From assembly GCA_026770615.1 (NCBI GenBank), contig MU631889.1:4355-18305 (forward strand): DNA of 13,951 bases. The letters run 5' to 3'. The notes below the pieces were generated by a model. It did no database searches and was not told the origin of the DNA. It was given only the letters and a program-made list of their open reading frames with translations. Positions 1 through 7,368 of the stretch are shown here, piece after piece (position 1 is the stretch's first letter; the number at the start of each line of letters is the position of its first letter). The position numbers were made by a program, and so were the translations under genes. The stretch is from Pavlovales sp. CCMP2436 (Eukaryota; Haptophyta; Pavlovophyceae; Pavlovales).

Positions 1-420
1 CCCATCCACGTCTCCGCACCCATGCCAGCGAAGTTCTTGAGCAGGTTGTCGAGGCTCTTTGACTGCTCCCCGAAGCCGCCGGTCGCTATGCCGATGACGG
101 GGGGGCGCTATCATAAATATAAAAAAATGATATCAACAAACGAATCATTTTTTTATATCCTGGGGGACTTCGCCCCCCAGACCCCCCCCCTCCACGCCTG
201 CGGCGGGCCTTGTGTTGTTACGTCCCGGGGGCTCCGCCCCCAGATCCCCGCCCTCCGCGGGGCGCGTCAGATCGGCGCGCCTGCCCACAGCGCCCTGCGG
301 GTACAGCCCGTCGGTGTCCCTGTACCGAGTCGTGCAGAACGTCATGGTCTTGAGCTCGAACAGTCGCGGGACTGCACGTCCACCCCCGTGGTCGGAGCCT
401 CGTTTGATGTCTTCAATAGT
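1..420 (-). pseudogene. Gene fragment of unknown function in two coding pieces, running off the left edge
   Basis: Two stretches on the minus strand read as protein. The upstream piece, about 420-230, is open from a TAA at its start and contains RLFELKTMTFCTTRYRDTDG and then YPQGAVGRRA. The downstream piece, 107-1, contains PVIGIATGGFGEQSKSLDN and a GMGAETWMG end, and continues past the window edge. It is preceded by TAG, usable as an AG splice acceptor. Between them lie about 120 bases of C/G runs and an AT hairpin, with no convincing GT donor, so this may be an intron or an insertion. The order (an 'ELK' strand piece, an 'AV.RRA' helix, then an 'I.TGGFGE' strand piece) reminds me of a repetitive ORF family seen in algal and dinoflagellate genomes whose function I do not know. 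I infer a decayed or split copy of that family; this recognition is weak. Confidence 0.4.
119..156. repeat. 12-bp perfect inverted repeat (AT hairpin)
   Basis: Arms at 120-131 and 144-155 are perfect reverse complements (TAAAAAAATGAT and ATCATTTTTTTA) around a 12-nt loop. It sits between the two coding pieces of the left-edge gene. It may be the end of a small inserted element or a chance AT palindrome. Confidence 0.7.
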
Positions 421-423
421 TAT

Positions 424-660
424 TTAAGCAAGATCTAAGCATTGCTTGTATACTAATGTGCATGAGGGTTTGGGTCGATTGCTCGACCTCAGCCTGACGT
501 CGACCAAGCCAGTGACTGAACAACACCTGTTGAACCATGCTGAGCCGCTAATATATATATATACTAATGTAGGGGGGTTCGGGCTGGCGGTGTATATAAT
601 TTGCTTAGAAAGATGTAAGCATCGCTTGTATGTCATTTGCTTAGAAACTGAGTCTCGACC
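424..660. repeat. Cluster of dispersed repeat tails (families B, C and D)
   Basis: No gene is seen here. Bases 513-554 are the reverse complement of the 42-base family B sequence also present at 2195-2236 and 11259-11300. They run directly into an (AT)n tract. Bases 560-595 (ACTAATGTAGGGG..TTCGGGCTGGCGG) resemble 10132-10168 and are called family C. Bases 424-456 and 600-650 hold degenerate copies of the 'TAAGCATTGTTCGTATGT' motif (family D) that fills the introns of the methyltransferase gene at 11.5-12.8 kb. TTGCTTAGAAA occurs twice (about 600 and 640). Confidence 0.6.
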
Positions 661-748
661 GAAGTAATAATTAACGCACAGCGGTGAGTAGCACTACATA
701 GAAGGACGGCGATGAGTAAAACGAGAATAGGGAATAGAGTCAAAAGAA

Positions 749-820
749 TATCCCCACCGCGATTCGAACGCGGATACCCTGCTCCGGGGGCAGATGCCTT
801 ATCCGTTAGGCCATGGGGAC
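749..820 (-). tRNA. tRNA-Arg, anticodon CCG
   Basis: The reverse complement folds as a complete 72-nt cloverleaf. The acceptor stem GTCCCCA pairs with TGGGGAT (first pair a G-U wobble), with discriminator A. The D arm is GCCT-AACGGATA-AGGC. The anticodon arm is TCTGC-CCCCGGA-GCAGG, giving anticodon CCG at 786-784 reversed (plus-strand positions 787-785). The variable loop is 4 nt. The T arm is CCGCG-TTCGAAT-CGCGG. A-box and B-box promoter elements are intact (TGGCCTAACGG and GTTCGAATC), and a TTTT RNA polymerase III terminator follows 4-7 bases after the 3' end (plus 742-745). No intron is present. The oddity is C at position 33, where nearly all elongator tRNAs have U. It may be functional, or a recent pseudogene that differs at this base. 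Confidence 0.88.
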
Positions 821-924
821 GGTTAACGTTCTTTCCTTGTTCCATACAGTTATATGAAGGCTCTGCTTCGTGCCCCATGCATATAAGTTGCATCTCAGGG
901 CGCAGCGGGCGAACGGCCTCACGG

Positions 925-1143
925 TGCGACGAGCCGGGCTGCGAGTACCGGGCTGCGCAGGCGGGCAGCCTCAAAGTTGCACAAGCGCACGCACAACAGG
1001 GACCGGCCGCACGCGTGCGACGATCCTGGTCGCGAGTACCGGGCTGCTGAGGCGCACATGCGCACGCACAGCGATGACCGGCCGTACGCATGCGACGAGC
1101 CAGGCTGCGAGTACCGGGCTGCGCAGCCGGGCTCGAGGCCCAC
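925..1143 (+). pseudogene. Decayed C2H2 zinc-finger repeats
   Basis: Three degenerate copies of a finger unit begin at the TGC codons 925, 1016 and 1091. They read CDEPGCEYRAAQAGSLK, then CDDPGREYRAAEAHMRTH and CDEPGCEYRAAQPG. The linker between units (THSDDRPYAC) has the form of the usual C2H2 linker. Unit 1 loses frame before its histidines: units 1 and 2 are 91 bases apart, which is not a multiple of three. Unit 2 has its second cysteine replaced by Arg and has lost several residues before the histidines. Unit 3 breaks down after the cysteines. C2H2 arrays of this style bind nucleic acid. None of the three could form a complete metal site, so I call a pseudogene. There is no start codon or promoter that I can support. 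Confidence 0.7.
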
Positions 1144-1402
1144 GTGCGCAGCGACGACGACGACGGGCCCTCGCCCATGCGCCCACCCTTCGTGTTGCTC
1201 TCCGTCGCTGCAGAAGATCTGCTTTGCTGATCAACGCCGCAGTTTCTGCTTCGGCACGCTCAAGATGTCGAGGCCGAACGCACACAGAGCCAAGCCAATT
1301 TATCCTTGGGGTACTGCACTCGGAGGCGGGCGACGAGCAAGCGGCGCGCGCAATCATTCGAATAGCTGTTCATGTCGTCAAGGATGGCGTGTGGGTTGAT
1401 GA

Positions 1403-1876
1403 TGCCTGGCGCGGCTTCTTGCCGCGCTCGGGCTGTCGGCTCTGCTCGTTCGCGCCGCGAAGACGCGCACCTCGATGGCGAGGCACGTTTGCGAAGCGGG
1501 CTGTCGATTCATGCCTCTCTATCTTGCAAAACTATGGTGTGCTTGGCGGCAGGTGTTCCGTGATGCTCGTGGTAAAACAAGTGCTTTCACCGCGCTCGAT
1601 GGCGACGGTTACAACTACCTCTACCCGGACGGATTCGTGTACGATATGGATCATATTCTTCCAATTCACGCTGGCTGTGGCGACTCGCTCTCGAACTTGC
1701 AGGCGATCCACATCGCAAGCCACCGCATCAAGACCAACTTGGAGATGTTTACCTGGCGCAAGCACAATGCGCGCCGTAAGGCGCCGCGTCGGCTATGCAC
1801 TCTAGCATCGTTTCTTGCCACTTTCTATCTGATATATATATATATATTTATGATAGGGATTCAAGCTGGCGTCTGA
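1403..1876 (+). pseudogene. HNH endonuclease domain fragment
   Basis: One frame is open from a TGA at 1400-1402 to 1876, with a possible start ATG at 1475. The protein holds an HNH signature: YDMDHILPIHAGCGDSLSNL, followed by QAIHIASHRIKTNLE. The Asp-His pair is at 1649-1654, the central Asn of LSNLQ at 1694-1696 and the final His of ASHRIKT at 1721-1723, with normal HNH spacing. The basic tail WRKHNARRKAPRR then runs into (AT)n and a family A repeat, so the last 20 or so codons are repeat-derived and the native C-terminus is lost. HNH domains of this type cut DNA and occur in homing endonucleases, restriction enzymes and mobile elements. It follows the decayed zinc fingers on the same strand and may once have been fused to them. 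An open stretch at about 1290-1420 in another frame (QFILGVLHSEAGDEQ) may be more of the same gene. Confidence 0.6.
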
Positions 1877-2104
1877 CTGTTCTGAATGTTGTGCTGGTCT
1901 GAGCGCTGCGTCGTCCATTGCCTGCTGCGTGCCTTAGTCGGCTGCGCAGGCTTGGGCGCCACCGCACGTGCCGATGGATCTCCGGTAGTGTGCCCTGATC
2001 TATATTTATGACAAGCTGGCATCTGACTGTTCTGAATGTTGTGCTGGTCTGAACGCTGCGTCGCCCGTTGTCTGCTGCGTGCCTTAGTCGGCTGCGCTGG
2101 CATT
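1832..2104 (-). repeat. Family A repeat, two nested truncated copies
   Basis: Copy 1 spans 1847-about 2003 and copy 2 spans 2005-about 2104. Both read, on the minus strand, through CAGACGCCAGCTTGAATCCC to a TATCATAAATATA end followed by (AT)n. They share GGCTGCGC..CAGGCAATGG..CGACGCAG with the copies at 5.4 and 9.6 kb. They stop at different points on the other side, as expected for 5'-truncated retrotransposed copies. ORFs in them are short and not supported as genes. Confidence 0.75.
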
Positions 2105-2108
2105 GCCT

Positions 2109-2236
2109 GATATATATATATATATATATTAGCGGTTTAGCATAGTACAACAGGTTTTGCTCAGTCACGTTGGTCCTATCTGATATACATATACATATTA
2201 GCGGCTCAGCATGGTTCAACAGGTGTTGTTCAGTCA
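2109..2236 (-). repeat. Family B repeat, two tails with AT tracts
   Basis: Bases 2127-2168 and 2195-2236 are two copies of the 42-base family B sequence, about 85% alike. Read on the minus strand they run from GTGACTGAACAACACCTG to CTGAGCCGCTAATA and end in an AT-rich simple repeat. The copy at 513-554 lies in the opposite orientation and the one at 11259-11300 in the same orientation. Confidence 0.75.
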
Positions 2237-2239
2237 CAC

Positions 2240-2446
2240 GCTCTTGACGGCAGATCTCGACTTTGAACTGAAGAATCGAGTGCAGTTCGCCATCGGTGCG
2301 CTTATCGCGACTGCAATCGCAGGCCTTCTGCTGCCGACCCTGGCCAAAACGCCGATCTCGAATATAGGAGTCAAAACAGGCCTTCAGGCCTTCCTCCCAA
2401 ATCCTCCGCGCGGTTTAATTTGTCAGAGAAAATTAATAACGTCTGT
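2240..2446. other. Unassigned stretch between repeats and ankyrin fragment
   Basis: A plus-strand frame here is open and has a hydrophobic run (FAIGALIATAIAGLLLP). It starts inside a family B tail and overlaps the ankyrin fragment at its end. No family is recognised, and I do not call a gene. Confidence 0.3.
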
Positions 2447-2826
2447 CACTCGGGGCAGTCGTTCGATTACAGCCACTGAAGCACGCGCTCGATCGCCGCC
2501 GCATCGCGCGCGGGCTTGCAATGCGGAAAGCGCGATTCCAATGATGCGAAGAGAACATCGTCGTCGAGCTCCTCTTTTTCCATCAGTTCGCGAGCGATCG
2601 AGAGCATAAGTCCGCCCCACTGGTATCCATTGGTGCGCGCCCACTGGAGAACTTCAAGCTGCAAACCGTGCACAGCCGCGCCGCACAGCGCAGTCTCTTG
2701 CTCCTCGTGCTCGCAGCCGTTGTCAATCGCCCACACGGGCACATGCAGGTTGCCAGCGAGCGCCGCATTGATGCACGTGAGATAGTCCCATGGGCAATTC
2801 TCGCTTCGCACCCATTGGAGCAGTTC
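2446..2826 (-). pseudogene. Ankyrin-repeat protein fragment (CPWD-type repeats)
   Basis: The minus frame reads ELLQWVRSENCPWDYLTC, then AALAGNLHVPVWAIDNGCE, then AAVHGLQLEVLQWARTNGYQ. These are three recognisable ankyrin units of the kind abundant in algae, oomycetes and giant viruses, which serve in protein-protein binding. The frame hits TAA at 2469-2467 right after VLQWL. Translation past it gives SNDCPE and then TGA at 2448-2446, which is what the next repeat should look like, so the TAA lies inside a repeat unit. At the upstream end the frame hits TAG about 20 bases before ELLQW. A CGCAG splice acceptor lies there, but no ankyrin sequence continues upstream, where a plus-strand gene remnant begins. 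I infer a truncated ankyrin gene, perhaps cut by the element to its right. Confidence 0.65.
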
Positions 2827-2839
2827 TGCGGGGATTGGC

Positions 2840-3699
2840 GCTGGCTAAATCCAAGGACGAGCTCGGGCTGCCACTCACCGAGCGCGTCCAAGAGCTGCTC
2901 GACGCGCTGCGCCCTGGCCACAGAGTGGCGAGGGCAAAGGCTCCCAAGCGCGAGCAGCTGCTCCACATGTGCCTCGACCCGAGCTTCACCCCCCGGACAC
3001 GCGCGCCCAAGCGGGCGCGCGGAGGGGGCGGCTTGGGCGAAGGCGGTGGCGGCGACTCAGACGACCCCGACTCTGGTGAGGAGAAGTCGGAGGGGGCAGA
3101 CGCGGCGCCTCTGGGCCCGGCGGCCGGCCTCTGGGACGTCGCGCTGGCGGCCAGCGCTGCGAAGCCGCCGGACAGGCAGCTTTACGCGCGCCGCACGCTG
3201 TGCCGGCTGCTGCTTGAGGTGGAGGTGCTCAACGGCACGCCCAGCGTCGGCATTCACGTCGCGCTGCTCGCAGCCGTGGCGATGTTCGGGTCCTTGTCGG
3301 TGGGAAAGGCGACAAATCGCATCTTCCTCTCGGCCTCTCGGGCATGCAGCCTCCCGAGTTCAAGGCAGACGTGCTGGGCCGCTACGCCGAGGCCTTGGGG
3401 CTCGGGACGACGCCCTCCGGAGATGCATAGGGCACGCTGGTGGTCGGCCCGTACGCCGACACCGACTCCCTGGCGATGCACTTTGGGGGCCGTGGGAGGC
3501 AGGTGATCGCGCTGAAGAAAAAGCGCCTCGGGCGGGCGACGACGAGAACACTGGGGCAGCGACGGCGGCGGGCAGCGGCGGTGGCGCGCCGCTCGCACCG
3601 TCCACGCGTGAGAACCTCGCAGGCGCCGTGCTGCTGTCCGGGCACCTTTTGGACAGCCAGCCGACTCCCGTCGAGAGCCAGACGGGCGCGGCCAGCTGA
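2840..3699 (+). pseudogene. Decayed protein-coding gene of unknown function, upstream of the transposase
   Basis: Coding character moves through three frames. Frame 3 (about 2840-3335) gives KSKDELGLPLTERVQELLDA, a basic stretch, a glycine-rich acidic linker (GGGGDSDDPDSGEEK) and VLNGTPSVGIHVALLAAVAM. Frame 2 (about 3338-3530) gives GMQPPEFKADVLGRYAEALG, an in-frame TAG at 3428-3430, then VVGPYADTDSLAMHFGGRGR. Frame 1 (about 3535-3699) gives APSTRENLAGAVLLSGHLLD and ends at TGA 3697-3699. So there are two frameshifts and one nonsense codon across about 285 codons. The gene lies 200 bases upstream of the HARBI1 transposase on the same strand. Harbinger elements normally carry a second, DNA-binding protein gene, so this could be that partner, but I see no Myb/SANT signature. 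The first part faintly resembles a SAP motif. The start is unknown because the 5' side runs into the antisense ankyrin fragment. Confidence 0.5.
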
Positions 3700-3759
3700 A
3701 TATGACCGCACGCTGATCGCTGCCGCAGCTAGCTCTAATAATAGAGAGTGAAAAGAAAT

Positions 3760-3850
3760 TTCGGTAGGCGGCTTTTTCGGTTCCGCCGGCTTTAAAAAAC
3801 TTCCCGCGCGAAAGACATTCTCGGCGGGATTCGGCCGGAAAAGCCGCGTG
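3760..3850. repeat. Imperfect inverted repeat between the two decayed element genes
   Basis: GCGGCTTTTTCGG near 3769-3781 and CCGGAAAAGCCGCG near 3834-3847 are inverted with one base of slippage, enclosing about 50 bases. GTGAAAA occurs at both sides (about 3748 and 3848). This could be a regulatory hairpin or a small MITE remnant. I found no clean target duplication. Confidence 0.35.
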
Positions 3851-3902
3851 AAAAACTGGCCCTTTTTGCTCCTTGGCTTTTCCCGTTCGTTGGGTCGCGG
3901 GG

Positions 3903-5314
3903 ATGCCGACACTGCAGCGCTCGTGCGGCGAGACGATGCAGGCCATGCGCTTCACGCTCCTGTGCATGGCTGCAGGCGTGCAGGACCCGCTCGCCCGTGT
4001 GCGGAGGTTCGGCCGCCCCGTCGTCATCCCCCGCGACCCATTCGCACCGCTCATTCTCAACCGTCTCGGTGCGTGTTCTCCACCCTGCTCGCGCGTGCTT
4101 GGCTCCTCACGCCTGCCTGCGCCCGCCTGCCGCCCGCTCACACACACCGCCCGCACGCCTGCGCGCCCAGCCCCGCGTCGTGCAGCGTACCTGTCCCTGC
4201 CGAGCCGGCGCTTCAACAAGGGCAAGAAGAAGCTCAAGTTTCGCTGGAACTCGATCCCAGAGGAGTCTGTCAAGCAGTTCTGCCGCTTTCGGAATGAGGA
4301 CATTGACGAGCTGATCGAAGCTATCGAGCTACCCGACGTCGTTCGCACGAGCAAGGGCGACAAGGCCTGCGCGCGTGAGGCGATGATCATCTTCCTCTAC
4401 CGCTTGGCGTACCCCAACGCTTGGGAACGGAACTACCCGTTCCTTGGCTATCGCGACCGGACCGCCTGCGGCCGTCTCTTCTACCACGTGCTCACCATCT
4501 CATCCTCAAGTTCGAGTACAAGCTCAACGACGTCACGCGATGAATAAAAGGTGCAGCTCGAGACGTACGCGGACGCCCTCATCGCCAAGGGCTCGCCGTT
4601 CGAGGACGTATTCGGCTTCATAGACGGGTGTTTCGCGGAAATCTGCCGGCCAGGCGGCTATGTGACTCCGGCGACTCCGATGGGCTTGCAGCGGGAGTGC
4701 TACAACGGCCATTACAAGGCGGGTGCCCGCGCCGGGCTACCGCAGCGCCCGCCCCGCGTCGAGTGCGTGTGTCCGCGCTGACCCCCCCCCTCCCTTCGCC
4801 CCCCTCCCCCCTTAAGGGCCACGAGCTTAAATACCAGGGTCTGGTGCTTCCCAACGGGCTCTTCGGCGAGATGTGGGGCGGGATCGAGGGCGCGCGTGCC
4901 GACGGCTTTGTGTACCAGCTCTCCGGTCTGCAAGGTCGCCTTCGCACCATCCAGCTTCGGGACGGCCGCGCCTTCAAAATCTACTCGGACAGCGCCTATG
5001 CCCTCTCGCAGTACCTCATCCCGGCGCATAAGGGCGTCATGACGCCCAGCCAGCGCAGCCTGAACGGGACGATGTCCGGCCTGAGGATCTCCAACGAGTG
5101 GGTATTCGCGCTGCGGGCGAACCAATGGGGATATGTGCACGACTAGCGGCACCTCAAATTGAGGGAGCAGCCCCTTCGTCAGCTCTACGTCGTCACCGTG
5201 CTACTTCACAATGTGCTCGCCGTCAAGTACAATGGCAACCTCATCAGCGCGTACTTCGACTGCTGGCCCGCCGACGACCCCAAGACCCGCACTATGTGGG
5301 CATATCTCCATTAA
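3903..5314 (+). pseudogene. HARBI1/PIF-Harbinger-type DDE transposase, decayed
   Basis: Harbinger transposases excise and insert DNA elements using a DDE (DDE_Tnp_4) RNase H fold. Exon 1 (3903-4068) starts at an ATG and joins a 117-nt GT-AG intron (4069-4185). Exon 2 holds KGKKKLKFRWNSIPEESVKQ and AMIIFLYRLAYPNAWERNYP, a helical N-terminal region typical of the family. The catalytic triad is visible: Asp in FGFIDGCF at 4623-4625, Asp in IYSDSAYALSQYL at 4988-4990, and Glu in RISNEWVFAL at 5096-5098. A second intron (4719-4816, 98 nt) splits GHYK from GHELKYQG and has a GC-AG border. Decay: a two-base frameshift near 4500, TGA at 4541-4543 with a one-base shift just after it, and TAG at 5144-5146. 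The final coding stretch RQLYVVTVLLHNVLAVKYNG ends at TAA 5312-5314. I could not find terminal inverted repeats or a 3-bp target duplication. Confidence 0.85.
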
Positions 5315-5319
5315 CTAAA

Positions 5320-5412
5320 TTAATTTAGCTAGAGTTCTGGAACTAACTTAAATGAATATAATTATATAATAAAGTTGGCCTCGCTAGTGAGCCGGTCCGA
5401 TTACTGATAGGG
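5320..5412. other. AT-rich spacer after the transposase
   Basis: About 90 bases of AT-rich sequence (AAATGAATATAATTATATAA) lie between the transposase stop and a family A repeat. A Harbinger 3' terminus would be expected here but I cannot identify one. No gene is seen. Confidence 0.4.
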
Positions 5413-5700
5413 TAACTATATTTATGATAGGGATTCAAGCTGGTGTCTGACTGTTCTGAATGATGTGTTGATCTGAGCGCTGCATCGCCCATTGCCTGCT
5501 GCGTGCCTTAGTCAGCTGCGCTGGCTTGGGCGCCACCGTGCGTACCAATGGATCTCCGGTAGTGTGCCCGGGCAAGGGCGTTTAGGGAGATGATCTGCTG
5601 GTTGCTGTTTGTCGTGTTCCCCCGCTGGGCAGCGATCGGGGCCAGCGCGCTCAAGCGCGCGAGCAGCAGCTGCGCATGGCCGCGTGCCGCGATCGCACCT
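5413..5700 (-). repeat. Family A repeat, long copy (minus sense)
   Basis: The minus strand from about 5700 to 5413 matches the plus strand from about 9455 to 9725 at roughly 80-85% by eye. They share GCGGCACGCGGCCATGCGCA, CAACCAGCAGATCATC and GGTGGCGCCCAAGCCAGCGC. The minus-strand reading frame HAQLLLARLSALAPIAAQRG is also kept in the 9.5-kb copy, so the family may derive from the 3' end of a protein-coding element. It ends in CAGCTTGAATCCCTATCATA. No intact ORF is present. Confidence 0.8.
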
Positions 5701-5720
5701 ACAACTATACATTATATAGT

Positions 5721-5945
5721 CAGACGCCAGCTTGAATCCCTATCAGTAAATATAGTCAATATAGATAACTCGACGCAGCGCTCAGACCAGCACAACATTC
5801 AGAACAGTCAGACGCCAGCTTGAATCCCTATCAGTAAATATAGTCAATATAGATAACTCGACGCAGCGCTCAGACCAGCACAAGCTTCAGAACAGTCAGA
5901 CGCTAGCTTGAATCCCTATCATAAATATAGATAACTGCAATAATT
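5721..5945 (+). repeat. 88-bp tandem array of family A tails
   Basis: The unit CAGACGCCAGCTTGAATCCC...CGACGCAGCGCTCAGACCAGC starts at 5721, 5809 and 5897, an exact 88-bp period. The first two units are nearly identical and the third is cut after its TATCATAAATATAGATAACT. Each unit contains the family A tail plus TAGTCAATATAGATAACT. The array lies back to back with the opposite-facing copy at 5413-5700, making a large inverted pair. Confidence 0.85.
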
Positions 5946-6089
5946 GACTGTCAGCATTTATGGTCTGTGCGCTGCGTCACCCCGTGCCATGTTATTATAC
6001 GTACAAAAATACTAATAGTGTAACCTAACTAACGTGTGACTATTTAGTAATTATATATCTAAAATTAATTTCTAGGTGTTTACACAACT
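5946..6089. other. AT-rich stretch at the left border of the virus-like block
   Basis: No gene is seen. Composition is strongly AT-rich (TATTTAGTAATTATATATCT, AAAATTAATTTCTAGGTG) and no family A-D sequence is found beyond about 5945. The base composition and the ORF density both change near 6090. The junction between host repeats and the inserted block probably lies here. No inverted repeat matching the right border (9268-9390) was found. Confidence 0.4.
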
Positions 6090-6139
6090 AGCGCTGCGGC
6101 CGGGAAAAGGGCGATAAGGCAAACGGCTCTGTTTGCGCG

Positions 6140-6586
6140 ATGGGCACGACGTGCAAAAAGTGCAAATCAAGCGCAAGCGTCTGGTCAGACGGAGCAACGC
6201 GCTGCGGGACGCAGAACATCGCAGACGGTGAGCCCTGCGCGCTCGGGACCAGCTGTAAGAATTGCGCTAGCGGAACCACTTCGTTTGGTAATAATCAGCA
6301 GAGATGCGGAACCTGTTCCTGCCCGCCGGGCTCACAGCCTCACGGGCTCCTATGCAGACGCACCGAGTCGCGCAGACAAGTGAAGGGCACTTGCAAATCA
6401 CGAAAGCCGAACGAAGAACGACCGAGAGGTGCATTTAAAATCTGCCCGAACGGGTGGCACCCGGTCGGTATTATCGGAAACTATCGGTGCCGTTCGACGA
6501 AAGCGGGCGATTGCAAGGAATGGCACAGCTCGCCTGGCCCCTGCTCTTCAGGATTCACCTTGCTGAGCAATGAAACGTGCCAGTAG
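6140..6586 (+). CDS. Cysteine-rich repeat protein, 5'-truncated
   Basis: The frame is open from just after TAG 6089-6091 to TAG 6584-6586. The first ATG is at 6140, but repeat sequence already begins before it (RCGREKGDKANGSVCAMG), so the natural N-terminus is missing and the gene is probably cut at its 5' end. Two to three copies of a unit of about 34 residues are seen: GTTCKKCKSSASVWSDGATR-CG and GTSCKNCASGTTSFGNNQQR-CG, each with C..C pairs and a closing RCG. A third unit begins RCGTCSCPPGSQ. The C-terminal half (CPNGWHPVGIIGNYRC..) has regularly spaced cysteines. Such Cys-rich tandem modules occur in secreted algal proteins and in predicted proteins of large algal viruses and virus-like elements. 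No signal peptide is visible, as expected for a truncated copy. Function is unknown. Confidence 0.6.
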   Translation: MGTTCKKCKSSASVWSDGATRCGTQNIADGEPCALGTSCKNCASGTTSFGNNQQRCGTCSCPPGSQPHGLLCRRTESRRQVKGTCKSRKPNEERPRGAFKICPNGWHPVGIIGNYRCRSTKAGDCKEWHSSPGPCSSGFTLLSNETCQ

Positions 6587-6629
6587 ATCGAGACGAAGCC
6601 TTGCTGAACAAAAATAATCGCATCCATCA

Positions 6630-7177
6630 ATGGCTTACCGCTCGAGGAAGACTGCCGTCACGAATGCCGCCGTCCATAATGGATACGGACCTCGTTCGGG
6701 CCTTCTGCTGGGAGCTCCGGCAGCGTCATACACCCTCGAGAATCGCGAGAACTCGATCATGAACGAGCACGTCTGCCTACCGCCGGACCTTCGCAAATTT
6801 CACGACATCATCGAAAAAGAGCTGTCAGCGACCTCAATCGGTTTCTTCAGAAGGAGCAATATCGAGGCTGTTCACGCAGCGATAATCGCCGCCGTCTTCA
6901 AGGCGAGTGCAGGGACTTATACGATCGGCCGGCAATCTGAGAGAGAAGTTGATACGCTTATGATCAAAATAACGCCCATTCATCAATCCAAGCTCAAGCT
7001 GAGAGAGTCAGAAAATTAAACTCCATGGCGGCGTTCGCAGCTATCGAGAACATACTCGAGAGCATAACACAGCATATCATGATGCTTCTTGATCTGGGCA
7101 CAGCACCGCCGACCGGGCCTTCATTACCTTCGACAACCCGAACAAGCAAAGAAAATTTAGGCCAGCGTTTCATTTAA
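6630..7177 (+). pseudogene. Small virus-type protein gene with a frameshift
   Basis: The first frame (6630-7019; alternative start ATG 6760) has a low-complexity N-terminus, then PPDLRKFHDIIEKELSATS and NIEAVHAAIIAAVFKASAG with GRQSEREVDTLM. Coding character then moves by one base near 6962-6968, next to an AAAA run, into the frame that reads AQAERVRKLNSMAAFAAIEN and ends at TAA 7175-7177. The two parts together look like one protein of about 180 residues. The central helix plus 'GRQSE.E.D.LM' reminds me of a small conserved family in nucleocytoplasmic large DNA viruses, probably virion-associated; this is from memory and not verified. Past the TAA the same frame stays open to TAA 7310-7312 (RRRALAAMVGRCLDAWLADQ). 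It is flanked on both sides by same-strand ORFs. Confidence 0.5.
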
Positions 7178-7350
7178 CAGTTGCCGTCTCCAGCGACGAC
7201 GATGCGCCGGCGTGCGCTTGCAGCTATGGTGGGTAGGTGTCTCGACGCATGGCTCGCAGATCAACGCCGCGAGCAAGAGGGCGCCATTTTCACTTATTTT
7301 ATAAATTAAAAAGCCGCCTAGCGTTCGCTCGTCCAAAATAATACCCGTGC
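7178..7350 (+). other. Open extension and AT-rich gap between two virus-like ORFs
   Basis: The frame of the preceding gene continues open for 44 codons beyond its TAA. It is followed by an AT-rich stretch (TTATTTTATAAATTAAAA) that could hold a terminator or the promoter of the next gene. No separate gene is called. Confidence 0.35.
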
Positions 7351-7368
7351 ATGTTAAGGTTTGTTCTC

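Noticed and set aside
870..1805. 311-aa plus ORF across the zinc-finger and HNH region
   Set aside because: Finger and HNH residues lie in other frames. Only a short part (about 1290-1420) looks coding in this frame.
2668..3699. 343-aa plus ORF as one gene
   Set aside because: Only its last 55 or so codons look coding. The upstream part is out of frame with the gene-like sequence of frames 3 and 2.
3254..4390. 378-aa minus-strand ORF
   Set aside because: Antisense to the decayed unknown gene and the transposase. The product is Arg/Pro/Ser-rich without domain signals, a GC-rich shadow.
5721..5945. CRISPR-like array (regular 88-bp spacing)
   Set aside because: The whole unit is repeated with no variable spacers, and the context is eukaryotic.
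6577..6762. 61-aa ORF overlapping the end of the Cys-rich gene
   Set aside because: The overlapping frame at 6630-7019 carries the protein-like sequence; this one is Arg-rich noise.
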